From assembly GCF_003130795.1 (NCBI RefSeq), contig NZ_CP029356.1:186001-250000 (forward strand): DNA of 64,000 bases, read 5' to 3'. Shown piece by piece: positions 35,916 to 44,559 of the stretch; position 1 is the first letter of the stretch, and each line of letters begins with the position of its first letter. This stretch comes from Azospirillum thermophilum. GTDB taxonomy: Bacteria > Pseudomonadota > Alphaproteobacteria > Azospirillales > Azospirillaceae. Under the pieces are notes generated by a model. That model saw only the letters and a program-made list of their open reading frames with translations, was not told where the DNA came from and did not search any database. The position numbers and the translations under genes are program-made.

Positions 35916-37273
35916 GGCGGCGGGGCGCCCGGCCGCGGCGGCTCCCCGACGGCGGAGGAGCGCTGCGCGGGCGTGACGCGCCACACGGTGTTGGACAGAT
36001 CGTCGGCGACGATCAGGGCGCCCCGCGGATCGACCGTGACGCCGACGGGCCGGCCGCGGGTCTTGCCGTCCTCGCCGAGGAACCCGGTCACCACGTCGAC
36101 CGGCGGACCGGCCGGGCTGCCGTCGCGGAACGGCACGAAGACCACCTTGTACCCGCTGGGCACGCTGCGGTTCCAGCTGCCATGCTCGCCGACGAACACC
36201 CCCTCGGCGAAGCGGGCGCCCATCGCCGGAGCGGAGAAGGCGACGCCGAGCGCCGCGACATGCGCCCCCAGGCTGTAGTCCGGCCGGATCGCCGAGGCGA
36301 CCTTCCGCGGGTCCTGCGGCTGCACGCGCGGATCCACGGTCTGTCCCCAGTAGCTGTAGGGCCAGCCGTAGAAGCCGCCTTCGCGGACCGAGGTGAGGTA
36401 GTCGGGGACGAGGTCGGGGCCGAGCTCGTCGCGTTCGTTCACCACCGCCCACAGCGTGTCCGTGCCGGGCTGGATGGCCAGAGCGGTCGGGTTGCGGATG
36501 CCGGTGGCATAGGGCCTGTGCGCGCCCGTCCGGGCGTCCACCTGCCAGATCATGGCGCGGTCGACCTCGGCCTCCATCCCGCGCTCGGTGATGTTGCTGT
36601 TGGAGCCGATGCCGACATAGAGGAAGCGCCCGTCCGGGCTGGCGGCCAGCGACTTGGTCCAGTGGTGGTTGATCGCGGAGGGCAGGTCGGTGACCTTGAC
36701 CGGCGGCCCGTCGGCCTGTGTCTGCCCGTCGCTGTAGGCGAACCGCACCAGGGCATCCTGGTTCGCGACGTAGAGCTGGCCGCCGGCCAGCGCCAGCCCG
36801 TATGGCGCGTTCAGGTTCTCGGCGAAGACCGTGCGCTCCTCGTAGGCGCCGTCGCCGTCGCGGTCCCGCAGCAGGGTCAGGCGGTTGCCGCTCTTGACCG
36901 GGGTCGTCCCCCTCGCCTTGATGACCCCGGCGATGACGTCCTTCGGCCGCAGCGCCGGCGCCCCGCCGCCGCGCCCCTCGGCGACGAGGATGTCGCCGTT
37001 GGGCAGGACGAGGGTCTGGCGCGGAATGCCGAGGCCGGTGGCGATGGGCGCGACGGCATAGCCGTCCGGAACGGCCGGCCGCCGGTCGCCCCACGGCGCG
37101 GGATCGGCGATCTTCATGCTGGGCAGCAGGCCGCGCTGCGGTTCGGGAAGGCGCGGGTCGGCGCCATAGCCGGGCGGCGCCGGATCGTTGTCGCAGGCGG
37201 ACAGCAGGGCCGCGGACAGCAGGGCGGCCAGCAGGATGGCGGGGCCGGCGGCCGGCGGGCTGGACCGTCTCAT
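35912..37273 (-). CDS. Sorbosone/glucose dehydrogenase-like PQQ-type lipoprotein
   Basis: 453 residues. The signal sequence ends in the lipobox LLSAC (ILLAALLSAALLSACDND), so the protein is probably a lipoprotein. The body is a six-bladed beta-propeller of the soluble glucose dehydrogenase / L-sorbosone dehydrogenase type: GLGIPRQTLVLPNGDILVAEGRGGG, LNAPYGLALAGGQLYVANQDALVRF, INHHWTKSLAASPDGRFLYVGIGSNSN, GIRNPTALAIQPGTDTLW, GEHGSWNRSVPSGYKV and DPRGALIVADDLSNTVWRV. It should oxidise sugars with PQQ in the periplasm. ATG 37273 overlaps the stop of the upstream membrane-protein gene as ATGA, so they are translationally coupled. Confidence 0.9.
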   Translation of the reverse strand: MRRSSPPAAGPAILLAALLSAALLSACDNDPAPPGYGADPRLPEPQRGLLPSMKIADPAPWGDRRPAVPDGYAVAPIATGLGIPRQTLVLPNGDILVAEGRGGGAPALRPKDVIAGVIKARGTTPVKSGNRLTLLRDRDGDGAYEERTVFAENLNAPYGLALAGGQLYVANQDALVRFAYSDGQTQADGPPVKVTDLPSAINHHWTKSLAASPDGRFLYVGIGSNSNITERGMEAEVDRAMIWQVDARTGAHRPYATGIRNPTALAIQPGTDTLWAVVNERDELGPDLVPDYLTSVREGGFYGWPYSYWGQTVDPRVQPQDPRKVASAIRPDYSLGAHVAALGVAFSAPAMGARFAEGVFVGEHGSWNRSVPSGYKVVFVPFRDGSPAGPPVDVVTGFLGEDGKTRGRPVGVTVDPRGALIVADDLSNTVWRVTPAQRSSAVGEPPRPGAPPP

Positions 37274-37698
37274 GGCCGGCCCCCCGCGCGAAGGCTGGAG
37301 AAGCCGACCCAGGTCGCCAGGACCGCCAGCACGGCGACGACCGCCGAGAGGACGAGCCCCTCCGGCATGCTGCCCCACGCGTCGCGCGCATGGATGAACG
37401 AGCTGTTGAGGCCGAGGACGAAGACGGCGAGCAGCAGCAGAACATAGAGGAGGGGCCGCCCGCCGCGCCGCGGCGCCCGGACGAGGTCGACCAGCCCCCA
37501 CGACAGCGCGAGGCCGGCAAAGACCATGCCGGCGGCGATCAGCCAGGCGGCGAAGTTGCTCCACTGGATCTGCTGCGTGCGGGCATAGGCGACGTCGCCG
37601 AGCAGGCCGCCCAGGAACAGCGGGACGGTGCTGGCGAGCAGCACCGCATGGACGGGATGGATCGCCCTCGGCGGTCCCTGGACGAAGGTGGCAGCCAC
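37270..37698 (-). CDS. DUF2231-like membrane protein coupled to the sugar dehydrogenase
   Basis: 142 residues from GTG 37698, which has AAGGAG 8 nt upstream. Four membrane segments: HPVHAVLLASTVPLFLGGLLGDVAYA, FAAWLIAAGMVFAGLALSWGLVDL, LLYVLLLLAVFVLGLNSSFIHA and GLVLSAVVAVLAVLATWVGFSSL. The early P-R-A-I-H-P-V-H-A motif is the hallmark of DUF2231, a family of possible heme- or quinone-linked membrane proteins. It may pass electrons from the coupled PQQ-type dehydrogenase to the respiratory chain; this is inference from the gene overlap. Confidence 0.82.
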   Translation of the reverse strand: MAATFVQGPPRAIHPVHAVLLASTVPLFLGGLLGDVAYARTQQIQWSNFAAWLIAAGMVFAGLALSWGLVDLVRAPRRGGRPLLYVLLLLAVFVLGLNSSFIHARDAWGSMPEGLVLSAVVAVLAVLATWVGFSSLRAGGRP

Positions 37699-37887
37699 GG
37701 CGTCTTCTCCTTGCCCGGCGGGGCCGTGCGCCGGACTGCGCAGGGACCATCGCGTAGGTAATGCGGGCAAGGGGCGCTTGTTCCGGGCTGCCGCCCGCCG
37801 GACCACGCCGCGGCCCGGAGCGCCGCGGCAGCACCTGCGGGCGGCCGGGATCCCGACGGGACCGGTCCCGGCCGTCCCGCGCGCCGG

Positions 37888-40800
37888 TCAGACGCCGTCC
37901 CAGAAGGTCTGCAGGCTGCCGACGACGCCGTAGGCGTCGGCCCCCATCTTCACCCAGGCCAGATCATGGATGCCCATCTCGAAGGCCCTGGACGATGCCT
38001 GCAGCGAATAGTCGCCCCAGTAGGGGTTGGTGAACATCGGGTTGGCGTAGACGTCCTGGTACCCGTAGCCCGGCACGTTGTAGGTCAGGTTCTTGTCGAT
38101 CACGAAGGTGCCGGGGCTCAGCAGCTCGACGTAATCGTCGAGCGGCAGGGTGCCGACGACGACGTTGCCGGTGATGCTGTTGTTCAGGAGGTTGCCGGCA
38201 GCCCCATGCTTGGGCGCCCATTCCAGCCGGATGAAGTCCTCGATGTTGCTGGCAAGCACCGCGAAGTTGTTGGTCACCACGTTGTTGTCGCCGCCATGGA
38301 TCTGGATCGAGGCCCAGTCGGCGTCCTTGATGAAGTTGTCGCGCACCGTGATGCCGCCGGCCATGTCGTCCAGATAGACGCCGAACCCCTTGTGGTTGTG
38401 CAGCCACTGGTCGCTGTTGCTGGTCGCCAGGCCGCTCGCATGCTCGATCCGATTGCCCTGGATGATGTTGCCGGTGTCCTTGCTGGACCGGCCCAGGATT
38501 TCGATGGCGCCGCCATCCGCGGTTTCCAGTCCGGTGTAGCTGATCTTGTTGTACTGGATGATGTTGTTGTAGTTCACCGTGTTGCTGGTGCCGCCGTAAT
38601 CCTTCAGCGAGATGCCGTAGCGGGCGCTGTGGTCGATGTCGTTGTTGGAAATGAGGTTGTTGTCGACGCCGGTGCCGAAGATCCCGGCCACCGCCTTGCG
38701 GAACTCACCGATGTTGCTGATGCTGTTGGCGTAGACGTTGTTGGCGTTGCTGCGGCCGTCCAGTTCGATCCCGTTGTTGGCCAGGTGGTTCATCGCGTTG
38801 TGGGCGACGAAGTTGTTGGACGAGCCGGCGGTCAGCTTGATGCCCGTCCCGACATTCTGGAAGACGTTGTCGCTGATGTAGTTGTGCTGGGCGTTCGTCA
38901 GCACCAGGGCGTTGCCGTCGGTGGTGGTGTTGGTGAAGGTGAAGCCGTCGATGGTGACGTTGCTGGTGCCGTTCAGGCGGATCAGCGTGCCGAGCCGCGG
39001 CACCTCGACGCCCGACGCCTCGAAATGGGCCGGGTCGGCCGGCTTGTAGACCAGCTTGCCGTCCGACGGGCGCCAGGCGAACTCGCCGGCCTGATCGACG
39101 AAGGCGGCGTTGTTCAGCAGCTTGTAGGTGGTGCCCTCGGCATAGGACATGCCGGAGCCGGTCTTCATGGTGATCAGGCGGGTCGCGTCGTTGACCGAGG
39201 TGATGGTGGAGAGCACGTCGCCCAGCCGCTCGGCGTCCATCACCTGGATGATGGTGCCGGGGGCGATGTCCGACGCCTTCATGTCGCCGGTGTGGTAGCG
39301 GATGGCGAAGCGACCGTCGACGCCGCTGCCGCCGGCATCGGCGAACATCCAGCCGGAGGTGACGTCGCCGTTGTCGTAATGGCCGAGTTCCGCCAGATGC
39401 TGGCGCTGGCCGCCGACGATCAGGTCGAGGTAGGAGGCGGCGGACAGCTTGGCCGCATAGATGCCGTTGCCCTCGTCGACGAAGCCCTTGACCACCTCGC
39501 CGCCGCTCAGCGTCACCTTCTCGCCGGGGTAGTTCTTGAAGCTGTGGCCGTTGTCGAGCCCCGTCAGTTCCAGCGTCTTGGTCAGGTGGTAGGTGCCGCC
39601 GCGGACATAGGTCGTGTCGATGTCGCTCGCCCGCATGGCGGCCTGCGCCTTCTCCAGGCTGGCGAAGGGGCCGTCGGTGCCGTCGGCGTTGGGAACCGCC
39701 AGCTTGCCCGACCAGGTATCCTTGCCGTTGGCGGCCACGTAGAAGGCCGGCCCCTTCGGCGCGGTGATGATCGGAGCGGGCGAGAAATACTCCGGCCCGG
39801 CCTTGAAGTTCAGGGCGCCGCCCCAGTAGAGCCCCTCCTGCCCCTTCACCACGTCCTTGCCGTCCACGGCACCCTTGTCATAGGTGACCATGCTGGCGTC
39901 GGTCGAGGCGATGGTGTGGCCGGCGATGCTGATCGACTTGACGAACAGGTTGCGGTCCTGGCCGTTCGCCCAGGAATCGTTGTCGTACCAGACCTGGACG
40001 GTGTGACCCTTGGTCGGGTCGATCTCCGCATCGAACTTGTAGGCGGTGGTGCTGGTGGCGCCGACCTTGGCGTCGCCGATCACCTTGCCGTCGACCAGCA
40101 GCTTGAAGTGCGGCGGGATGCCGCCGGCCGAGGCGCCCGACGCGTTCACCACGATCTCGACGGTGGCCTTCGGCGGCGGCGGCGGAGGCGGGGGCGGCGG
40201 GACGTAGGGGCCGCCGAACACGTCCTCCGGCAGGCCGAAGCTGAGCGCGCCGCCCCAGTAGAGTCCCTCCTGCCCCTTGACCACGTTGCGCCCGTCGACG
40301 GCGCCGATGTCGTAGGAGGCGAACTCGCTGGTCGACGCGAAGGTCTGGCCGTCGACGTCGATCGACTTCACGAACAGGTTGCGGTCGACGCCGTTGACGT
40401 TGTCGTCGTTGTCGTACCAGATCTGGATCTTGTGGGCCTCGTTGGGGTTCACGTTGGCGGTGAACTTGTAGTCGGCCGCGGTCTGGCTGGTGACCCAGGC
40501 GTCGCCCACCACCGTGCCGTCGACCAGCAGCTTGAAGTGCGGGGCGCGGCCGCCGGCCGGGACGCCCCAGGCCTTGACGGTGATGGTGGTCGTCATCACC
40601 GGCGGGGCGTCGTCGCCCGGCACCGGGGCGGGGGCGAAGAAGGCGGCGGGCAGCGGGACGTTCAGCGCGCCGCCCGAATTCATGTCGGTCTGGCCGGTGA
40701 CGACCTTCAGCCCGTCCACCGCGCCGGTGTCGTAGCGCACCGAATTGTCGATCGACAGGATGGTGTTGCCGTTGATTTCGAACGACTTGACCGACAGGTT

Positions 40801-41040
40801 GCGGTCCTGGCCGTTGATGACGACATCGTTGTCGTACCACAACTGAAGGTTATGAGCCTGGTCGGCCGCGACCTTGGTGGTGAAGACGTAGCGGGACTGG
40901 CTGGTCGACGTCACGTAGGTCTGCCCGATCTCCTTGCCGTCCAGGCGCAGCACGAAGTGCGGCCAGACACCGGCGGCCGGCGTCCCCCATGCGTTGACCG
41001 CGATGGTGACATCGATCAGTTCGCCCGAAACGGTTGCCAT
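37888..41040 (-). CDS. Secreted-type polysaccharide-active protein: three CBM60-like modules plus parallel beta-helix
   Basis: 1050 residues. Three repeated modules near 8-135, 150-272 and 291-415 share HFKLLVDGKVIGDAxV, a Tyr-x-Phe strand, HxxQxWYDND, QDRNLxVKSI and YDxGAVDGxxVVKGQ-GLYWGGAL; these match the calcium-dependent xylan-binding CBM60 pattern. A Pro run links modules 2 and 3. From about 430 (YVAANGKDTWSGKLAVPNADGTDGPFASLEKAQAAM) a right-handed parallel beta-helix follows, with Asn ladders (NNLISNNDIDHSARYGISLKDYGG). This fold is typical of lyases and epimerases acting on exopolysaccharide. No N-terminal signal peptide is visible (MATVSGELIDVTIAVNAWG), so export by a type I system or a non-secreted role must be considered. 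A terminator-like hairpin sits in its leader. Confidence 0.88.
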   Translation of the reverse strand: MATVSGELIDVTIAVNAWGTPAAGVWPHFVLRLDGKEIGQTYVTSTSQSRYVFTTKVAADQAHNLQLWYDNDVVINGQDRNLSVKSFEINGNTILSIDNSVRYDTGAVDGLKVVTGQTDMNSGGALNVPLPAAFFAPAPVPGDDAPPVMTTTITVKAWGVPAGGRAPHFKLLVDGTVVGDAWVTSQTAADYKFTANVNPNEAHKIQIWYDNDDNVNGVDRNLFVKSIDVDGQTFASTSEFASYDIGAVDGRNVVKGQEGLYWGGALSFGLPEDVFGGPYVPPPPPPPPPPKATVEIVVNASGASAGGIPPHFKLLVDGKVIGDAKVGATSTTAYKFDAEIDPTKGHTVQVWYDNDSWANGQDRNLFVKSISIAGHTIASTDASMVTYDKGAVDGKDVVKGQEGLYWGGALNFKAGPEYFSPAPIITAPKGPAFYVAANGKDTWSGKLAVPNADGTDGPFASLEKAQAAMRASDIDTTYVRGGTYHLTKTLELTGLDNGHSFKNYPGEKVTLSGGEVVKGFVDEGNGIYAAKLSAASYLDLIVGGQRQHLAELGHYDNGDVTSGWMFADAGGSGVDGRFAIRYHTGDMKASDIAPGTIIQVMDAERLGDVLSTITSVNDATRLITMKTGSGMSYAEGTTYKLLNNAAFVDQAGEFAWRPSDGKLVYKPADPAHFEASGVEVPRLGTLIRLNGTSNVTIDGFTFTNTTTDGNALVLTNAQHNYISDNVFQNVGTGIKLTAGSSNNFVAHNAMNHLANNGIELDGRSNANNVYANSISNIGEFRKAVAGIFGTGVDNNLISNNDIDHSARYGISLKDYGGTSNTVNYNNIIQYNKISYTGLETADGGAIEILGRSSKDTGNIIQGNRIEHASGLATSNSDQWLHNHKGFGVYLDDMAGGITVRDNFIKDADWASIQIHGGDNNVVTNNFAVLASNIEDFIRLEWAPKHGAAGNLLNNSITGNVVVGTLPLDDYVELLSPGTFVIDKNLTYNVPGYGYQDVYANPMFTNPYWGDYSLQASSRAFEMGIHDLAWVKMGADAYGVVGSLQTFWDGV

Positions 41041-41536
41041 GGAGAACCCCCTTCATGCTGCTTTCAACTTGTGCACGTGGAGGGTGCAAGGGCTTGCTTA
41101 CCTGTTTCCTAACACTTTTGGTTAAGAAAAAATGAGTAGGCGGTCCTGGTCGTGATAAAAAAGGGACCGTTCCCTCTCATAAGGGATACTCCTTACGGTC
41201 CTGCTTCATTTCGAAATTGGTTATTCTTTTCAAGCAAAGCCGGCGCTCTTCCATCGGAAGTGGCAACCAGACCGGCGGAGGAACCGCCGCATCCGATCAG
41301 GACCGGAAACAAGGCAGTAATCCCCCTCCTGCCACAAAACTGAAACCTCCACCATGGGATGGTTGTTTTTCTTGGTTGCTTCCATAAAATTAGGAAATAC
41401 AACTCTGCTCCAAGATAATTTCTCCGCATTTCTGACAGTTGATTTGATTTCTCAAAGGCGTTTTCCTCAAATCCCAAACAATGCGGCAGAAGAAGACAGC
41501 CGCAGTTCAGCGATATTTCTTCGGGAGGGCCTCACC
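41041..41536. other. 496-bp divergent intergenic region of low GC
   Basis: The region separates the beta-helix gene (minus) from the repeat-protein gene (plus) and is far more AT-rich than the rest of the window, especially 41380-41480. It holds the leftward hairpin/terminator described separately and an imperfect dyad around CTTGTGCAC (41068-41076) and GTGCAAG (41085-41091). Open frames of 63-94 codons exist here on both strands but lack ribosome sites and the GC-rich codon use of real genes. Promoters for both flanking genes should lie here. Confidence 0.55.
41157..41201 (-). terminator. Intrinsic terminator-like hairpin in the leader of the beta-helix gene
   Basis: Read leftward, GGACCGT (41201-41195) pairs with ACGGTCC (41170-41164), enclosing a second hairpin TCCCT/AGGGA, and is followed by C and six T (41162-41157). 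It lies 117 nt upstream of the ATG of the beta-helix gene and on the same strand. It either stops incoming leftward transcripts or acts as an attenuator in the gene's own leader. Confidence 0.65.
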
Positions 41537-42817
41537 ATGGCGGAAGAGCGGTGCGGCGGCCGGGCCTGCGGTCCCGGCCCGGGCCGGCTGGGATGCGGCC
41601 TTATCCTGCTGGGTGTGCTGGCCCTGCCGCCGGCGGCCGGGGCCGCCTCCCTGGAATCGTGGCTCGGCTCGCATGAGGCGCAACCGCCCGGCGCCGGTCC
41701 CGCCCCGACGCCTGCCCCGACAGTTGTCCTGCCGCAGTCCGGGGCCGGCGGCAGCGGCGCCGACGCGTCCACCGACTGGCGCCTGATGCCGTTCCTGGCC
41801 GTGCTGGCGCCCGACGCGGTGGCCGGGCAGCCGACGCCGCTGTCGATCGCCGTGCTGTCCCCCTACGGGCAGCCCAACGCCGGACAGGAACCGCAGACCT
41901 ACATCCTGATCGCCGATATTCCGGACGGGGCGGCGCTGTCGCAGGGCAGCGAGACCGCGGAGGGAACCTGGCGCGTGCCGCTGGAGGCGCTGCCGCGCCT
42001 GACCATGACGCTGCCGCCGGACGCCACGGGCAGCGTCACCCTGCATATCACCGCGGTGACCGACCATGGCGGCGGGGTGATCGCCAGGCAGTCCAAGGAC
42101 CTGACCATTCCGGTCCTGCAGACGGCGGCGGTCCAGGCCTCGGCCGGCGCGCCGCCGGCCCAGGGCGGCACCTCCTTCGGCGTCGAGGCCGTGCCCCTGC
42201 CGGGCCGGTCCGGCGGCGAGCCGGCACCGGCCGCCTCCCAGGCGGCCGCAGCGGAGCCGGCCGGGGAGACCGCCCGGGATGAAACCGCCGGGAACGAGAC
42301 GGCCGGGGACGAGACGGCCGGGACCAAGGCGACCCCGGCCAAGGGGCCGGCCCCCGAACCGCCGCCCCCCGACGGGCCGCCCGCCGCCCAGCCGCCCCCT
42401 GGACAGCCGCCCCCCGGCCAGCCGGTCGCCATCGCCGCCCTGGCACCGCCGCCGCCGCCCAAGGCCGAGACGCCGCCGGCCCGGCCGCAGGAGGTGGTGC
42501 AGCGCCCGGCGAAGCTGCCGGCGGGCATCGCCGAGGCGACGCTGCTGAAACGGGGCGACGCCCTGTTCGCCCAGGGCGACCTGACGGGCGCGCGGCTCTA
42601 TTACGAGATGGCCGCCGCGGGCGGCAATCCGAAGGCGGCGCTGGCGCTCGGCCGGACCCACGACCCTCTGGTGCATGAACGGCTGCGGGTGCGCGGCCTC
42701 GCCGCCGACCCGGAGCAGGCCGCCTCCTGGTACCGCAAGGCCGCCGCCGCGGGCGACGCCGAAGCCGAACGGAATCTGCAGAAGCTGACCGACTGGCTGG
42801 CCGGCAAGGGCCGGTGA
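41537..42817 (+). CDS. Secreted protein with Pro-rich linker and C-terminal Sel1-type repeats
   Basis: 426 residues from ATG 41537 (GGGAGGG 8 nt upstream). The signal peptide reads LGCGLILLGVLALPPAAGAAS. A beta-rich domain (residues about 75-200, DWRLMPFLAVLAPDAVAGQPTPLSIAVLSPYG to SKDLTIPVL) is followed by a low-complexity Ala/Glu/Thr and Pro-rich spacer (ETARDETAGNETAGDETAG, then poly-Pro). The end carries Sel1/TPR-like repeats (LLKRGDALFAQGDLTGARLYYEMAAAGGNPKAALALG; AASWYRKAAAAGDAEAERNL). It probably acts in the periplasm as an interaction scaffold. It is 34 bp upstream of the TAXI protein gene, so both may be cotranscribed. Confidence 0.8.
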   Translation: MAEERCGGRACGPGPGRLGCGLILLGVLALPPAAGAASLESWLGSHEAQPPGAGPAPTPAPTVVLPQSGAGGSGADASTDWRLMPFLAVLAPDAVAGQPTPLSIAVLSPYGQPNAGQEPQTYILIADIPDGAALSQGSETAEGTWRVPLEALPRLTMTLPPDATGSVTLHITAVTDHGGGVIARQSKDLTIPVLQTAAVQASAGAPPAQGGTSFGVEAVPLPGRSGGEPAPAASQAAAAEPAGETARDETAGNETAGDETAGTKATPAKGPAPEPPPPDGPPAAQPPPGQPPPGQPVAIAALAPPPPPKAETPPARPQEVVQRPAKLPAGIAEATLLKRGDALFAQGDLTGARLYYEMAAAGGNPKAALALGRTHDPLVHERLRVRGLAADPEQAASWYRKAAAAGDAEAERNLQKLTDWLAGKGR

Positions 42818-42851
42818 CGGACAGGCCGGGAGACCACAGGGGGCGCACATC

Positions 42852-43961
42852 ATGGGCATCGCAACCACCACCGGCGGCAGGCTCGTCCGCAAGCTGCTCC
42901 TCGGGCTTCTGCTCGCCGTCGCGGGCGGGCTGCCGGCCGGCGCCGCCGATCCGCGCGGGACGAGCGCCAACGGCGGCACGGTCGGCGTCGTGTCGGGCGG
43001 GGTCGAGGGCACCTATGTGCGCATCGCCAGCGATCTCGCCTCCGTGCTCGACGACGGCGACGCGCTGCGCATCCTGCCGATGCTGGGCAAGGGATCGGTG
43101 CAGAACCTGAAGGACATCGCCCTGCTGCGAGGCATCGACGTCGGGATCGTGCAGTCCGACGTGCTGGCCTATGCCAAGCGGGAGCGGCTTCTGCCCAACA
43201 TCGACCGGCGGATCAACTACATCGCCAAGCTCTACAACGAGGAGTTCCACATCCTCGCCGGCCCGGACGTGAAGAGCATCGGGGACCTGGCGGGCAAGGC
43301 GGTGAACGTCGACGTGCAGGGCAGCGGGACGCACATGACCGCCACGCTGATCTTCGACATGCTGGGCATCCGGGTGCGGCCGGAAACGACCGACCAGACC
43401 GTGGCGCTGGACCGGCTGCGCAAGGGCGAGATCGCCGCCATGGCCTATGTCGCCGGCAAGCCGACCCGCCTGTTCCGCGACCTGAAGGCGGGCGACGGGC
43501 TGCATTTCCTGCCGGTGCCGCTGTCGGCAGAGCTTCTCGACACCTATCTGCCCTCCCGCCTGACCAGCGCCGACTACGAGGGGCTGATCAAGCCCGGCGA
43601 GGAGGTGGAGACGGTCGCGGTCGGCGCCGTGATGGCGGTCTATGGCTGGGAGCGCAACACCGACCGCCACCGCAAGGTGGCGCGCTTCGTCGACGCCTTC
43701 TTCGGCCGGTTCGACGAGTTCCTGAAGGCGCCGCGCCATCCCAAATGGAAGGAGGTCAACCTCGCCGCCACCATCCCCGGCTGGACCCGCTTCGAACCGG
43801 CGGAGGCCTGGCTGCGGCAGGCGTCGGCCGCCGGCGGGCCGCAGGGCGCGGCGGTGAAGCAGGAGTTCGAGACCTTCGTGTCCCAGCGCGGCATCCCGCC
43901 CCAGCAGGCGGAGAAGCTGTTCGAGCAGTTCCTGCTGTGGCAGGCCCGGTCGCCGCAGTGA
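42852..43961 (+). CDS. TAXI-family (TRAP-type) periplasmic solute-binding protein
   Basis: 369 residues with signal peptide LLLGLLLAVAGGLPAGAAD. The mature part shows the TAXI family pattern: VGVVSGGVEGTYVRIASDLASVL, LKDIALLRGIDVGIVQSDVLAYA, ISKLYNEEFHILA-like IAKLYNEEFHILAGPDVKSIGDLAGKAVNVDVQGSGTHMTA, and VGAVMAVYGWERNTDRHRKVARFVDAFF. TAXI proteins feed fused TRAP permeases with ligands such as glutamate or 2-oxo acids; no TRAP membrane gene is adjacent, so this may be an orphan receptor or sensor. It follows the repeat-protein gene closely. Confidence 0.88.
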   Translation: MGIATTTGGRLVRKLLLGLLLAVAGGLPAGAADPRGTSANGGTVGVVSGGVEGTYVRIASDLASVLDDGDALRILPMLGKGSVQNLKDIALLRGIDVGIVQSDVLAYAKRERLLPNIDRRINYIAKLYNEEFHILAGPDVKSIGDLAGKAVNVDVQGSGTHMTATLIFDMLGIRVRPETTDQTVALDRLRKGEIAAMAYVAGKPTRLFRDLKAGDGLHFLPVPLSAELLDTYLPSRLTSADYEGLIKPGEEVETVAVGAVMAVYGWERNTDRHRKVARFVDAFFGRFDEFLKAPRHPKWKEVNLAATIPGWTRFEPAEAWLRQASAAGGPQGAAVKQEFETFVSQRGIPPQQAEKLFEQFLLWQARSPQ

Positions 43962-44075
43962 GCGGAGCCCGGCGGTCAGCGGAGCGCCGACCATCAGGGC
44001 CCCCTAATGGAACCACCCCGGCCGCACCGGCGTTGAGGCGGCAACGACCTTTCAGCGCCGGAAAAGGAGCCCGCC

Positions 44076-44543
44076 ATGAAGACCGCCGCGCTGCTGCGCG
44101 CCGCCTGCCTGCTGTCCCTCGGCACCGCCCTGCTCGCCCCGCCCGCCCTCGCCCAGGGACCTGCGCAAGGCCAGGGACAGGCCCAGGGGCAAGGCCATGG
44201 CGGACCGGGGATGCCGGGCCATCCCCGCGGCACGATGCAGCAGGGCATGCCGGACGGGGCCATGCCGAAGGACCCGACCGCGCGCGCCTACATGGACGCC
44301 ATGCGCCGGATGAACCATGCGATGATGGCGGTGCCGATGACCGGCGACGCCGACCGCGACTTCGCCGCCATGATGCTGGAACACCACAAGGGCGCCATCG
44401 ACATGGCCCGGCTGGAGGTCGAGCACGGCAGCGATCCCGAGTTGAAGCGGATGGCGCAGAAGATGATCGACGACCAGACCAGGGAAGTCGAGAATCTCCA
44501 GGACTGGCTGAAGCGCCATCCGACCGGGGCCGTCAGGCGGTGA
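44076..44543 (+). CDS. DUF305-family secreted protein (CopM-like)
   Basis: 155 residues. A signal peptide (LLRAACLLSLGTALLAPPALAQG) is followed by a Gln/Gly/His-rich stretch and the ferritin-like DUF305 core: DADRDFAAMMLEHHKGAIDMARLEVEHGSDPELKRMAQKMIDDQTREVENLQDWL. The MMxxHHxGAI motif and Met-rich segment (MRRMNHAMMAVPM) resemble periplasmic copper-binding members such as CopM. Metal binding is inferred. AAAAGGAG precedes ATG 44076. It is monocistronic, convergent with the FAD oxidoreductase gene. Confidence 0.88.
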   Translation: MKTAALLRAACLLSLGTALLAPPALAQGPAQGQGQAQGQGHGGPGMPGHPRGTMQQGMPDGAMPKDPTARAYMDAMRRMNHAMMAVPMTGDADRDFAAMMLEHHKGAIDMARLEVEHGSDPELKRMAQKMIDDQTREVENLQDWLKRHPTGAVRR

Positions 44544-44559
44544 CGGCGGGGCGGGCGCG

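Noticed and set aside
36182..37447. A 421-codon plus-strand frame opposite the sugar dehydrogenase
   Set aside because: It is antisense to a clear beta-propeller lipoprotein gene and has no family features.
37966..41112. A 1048-codon plus-strand frame opposite the beta-helix gene
   Set aside because: Its Val/Asp/Gly/His repeats are the complement of the Asn- and Asp-rich beta-helix codons; the minus strand has recognisable domains.
41152..41343. A 63-codon plus-strand frame in the same AT-rich gap
   Set aside because: No ribosome site, no recognisable feature, and it begins within the hairpin region.
41193..41477. A 94-codon minus-strand frame that ends inside the leader hairpin
   Set aside because: It starts with TTG, has no ribosome site and lacks the GC-rich third positions of genuine genes here. 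The coincidence of its stop with the terminator-like hairpin is interesting but not enough.
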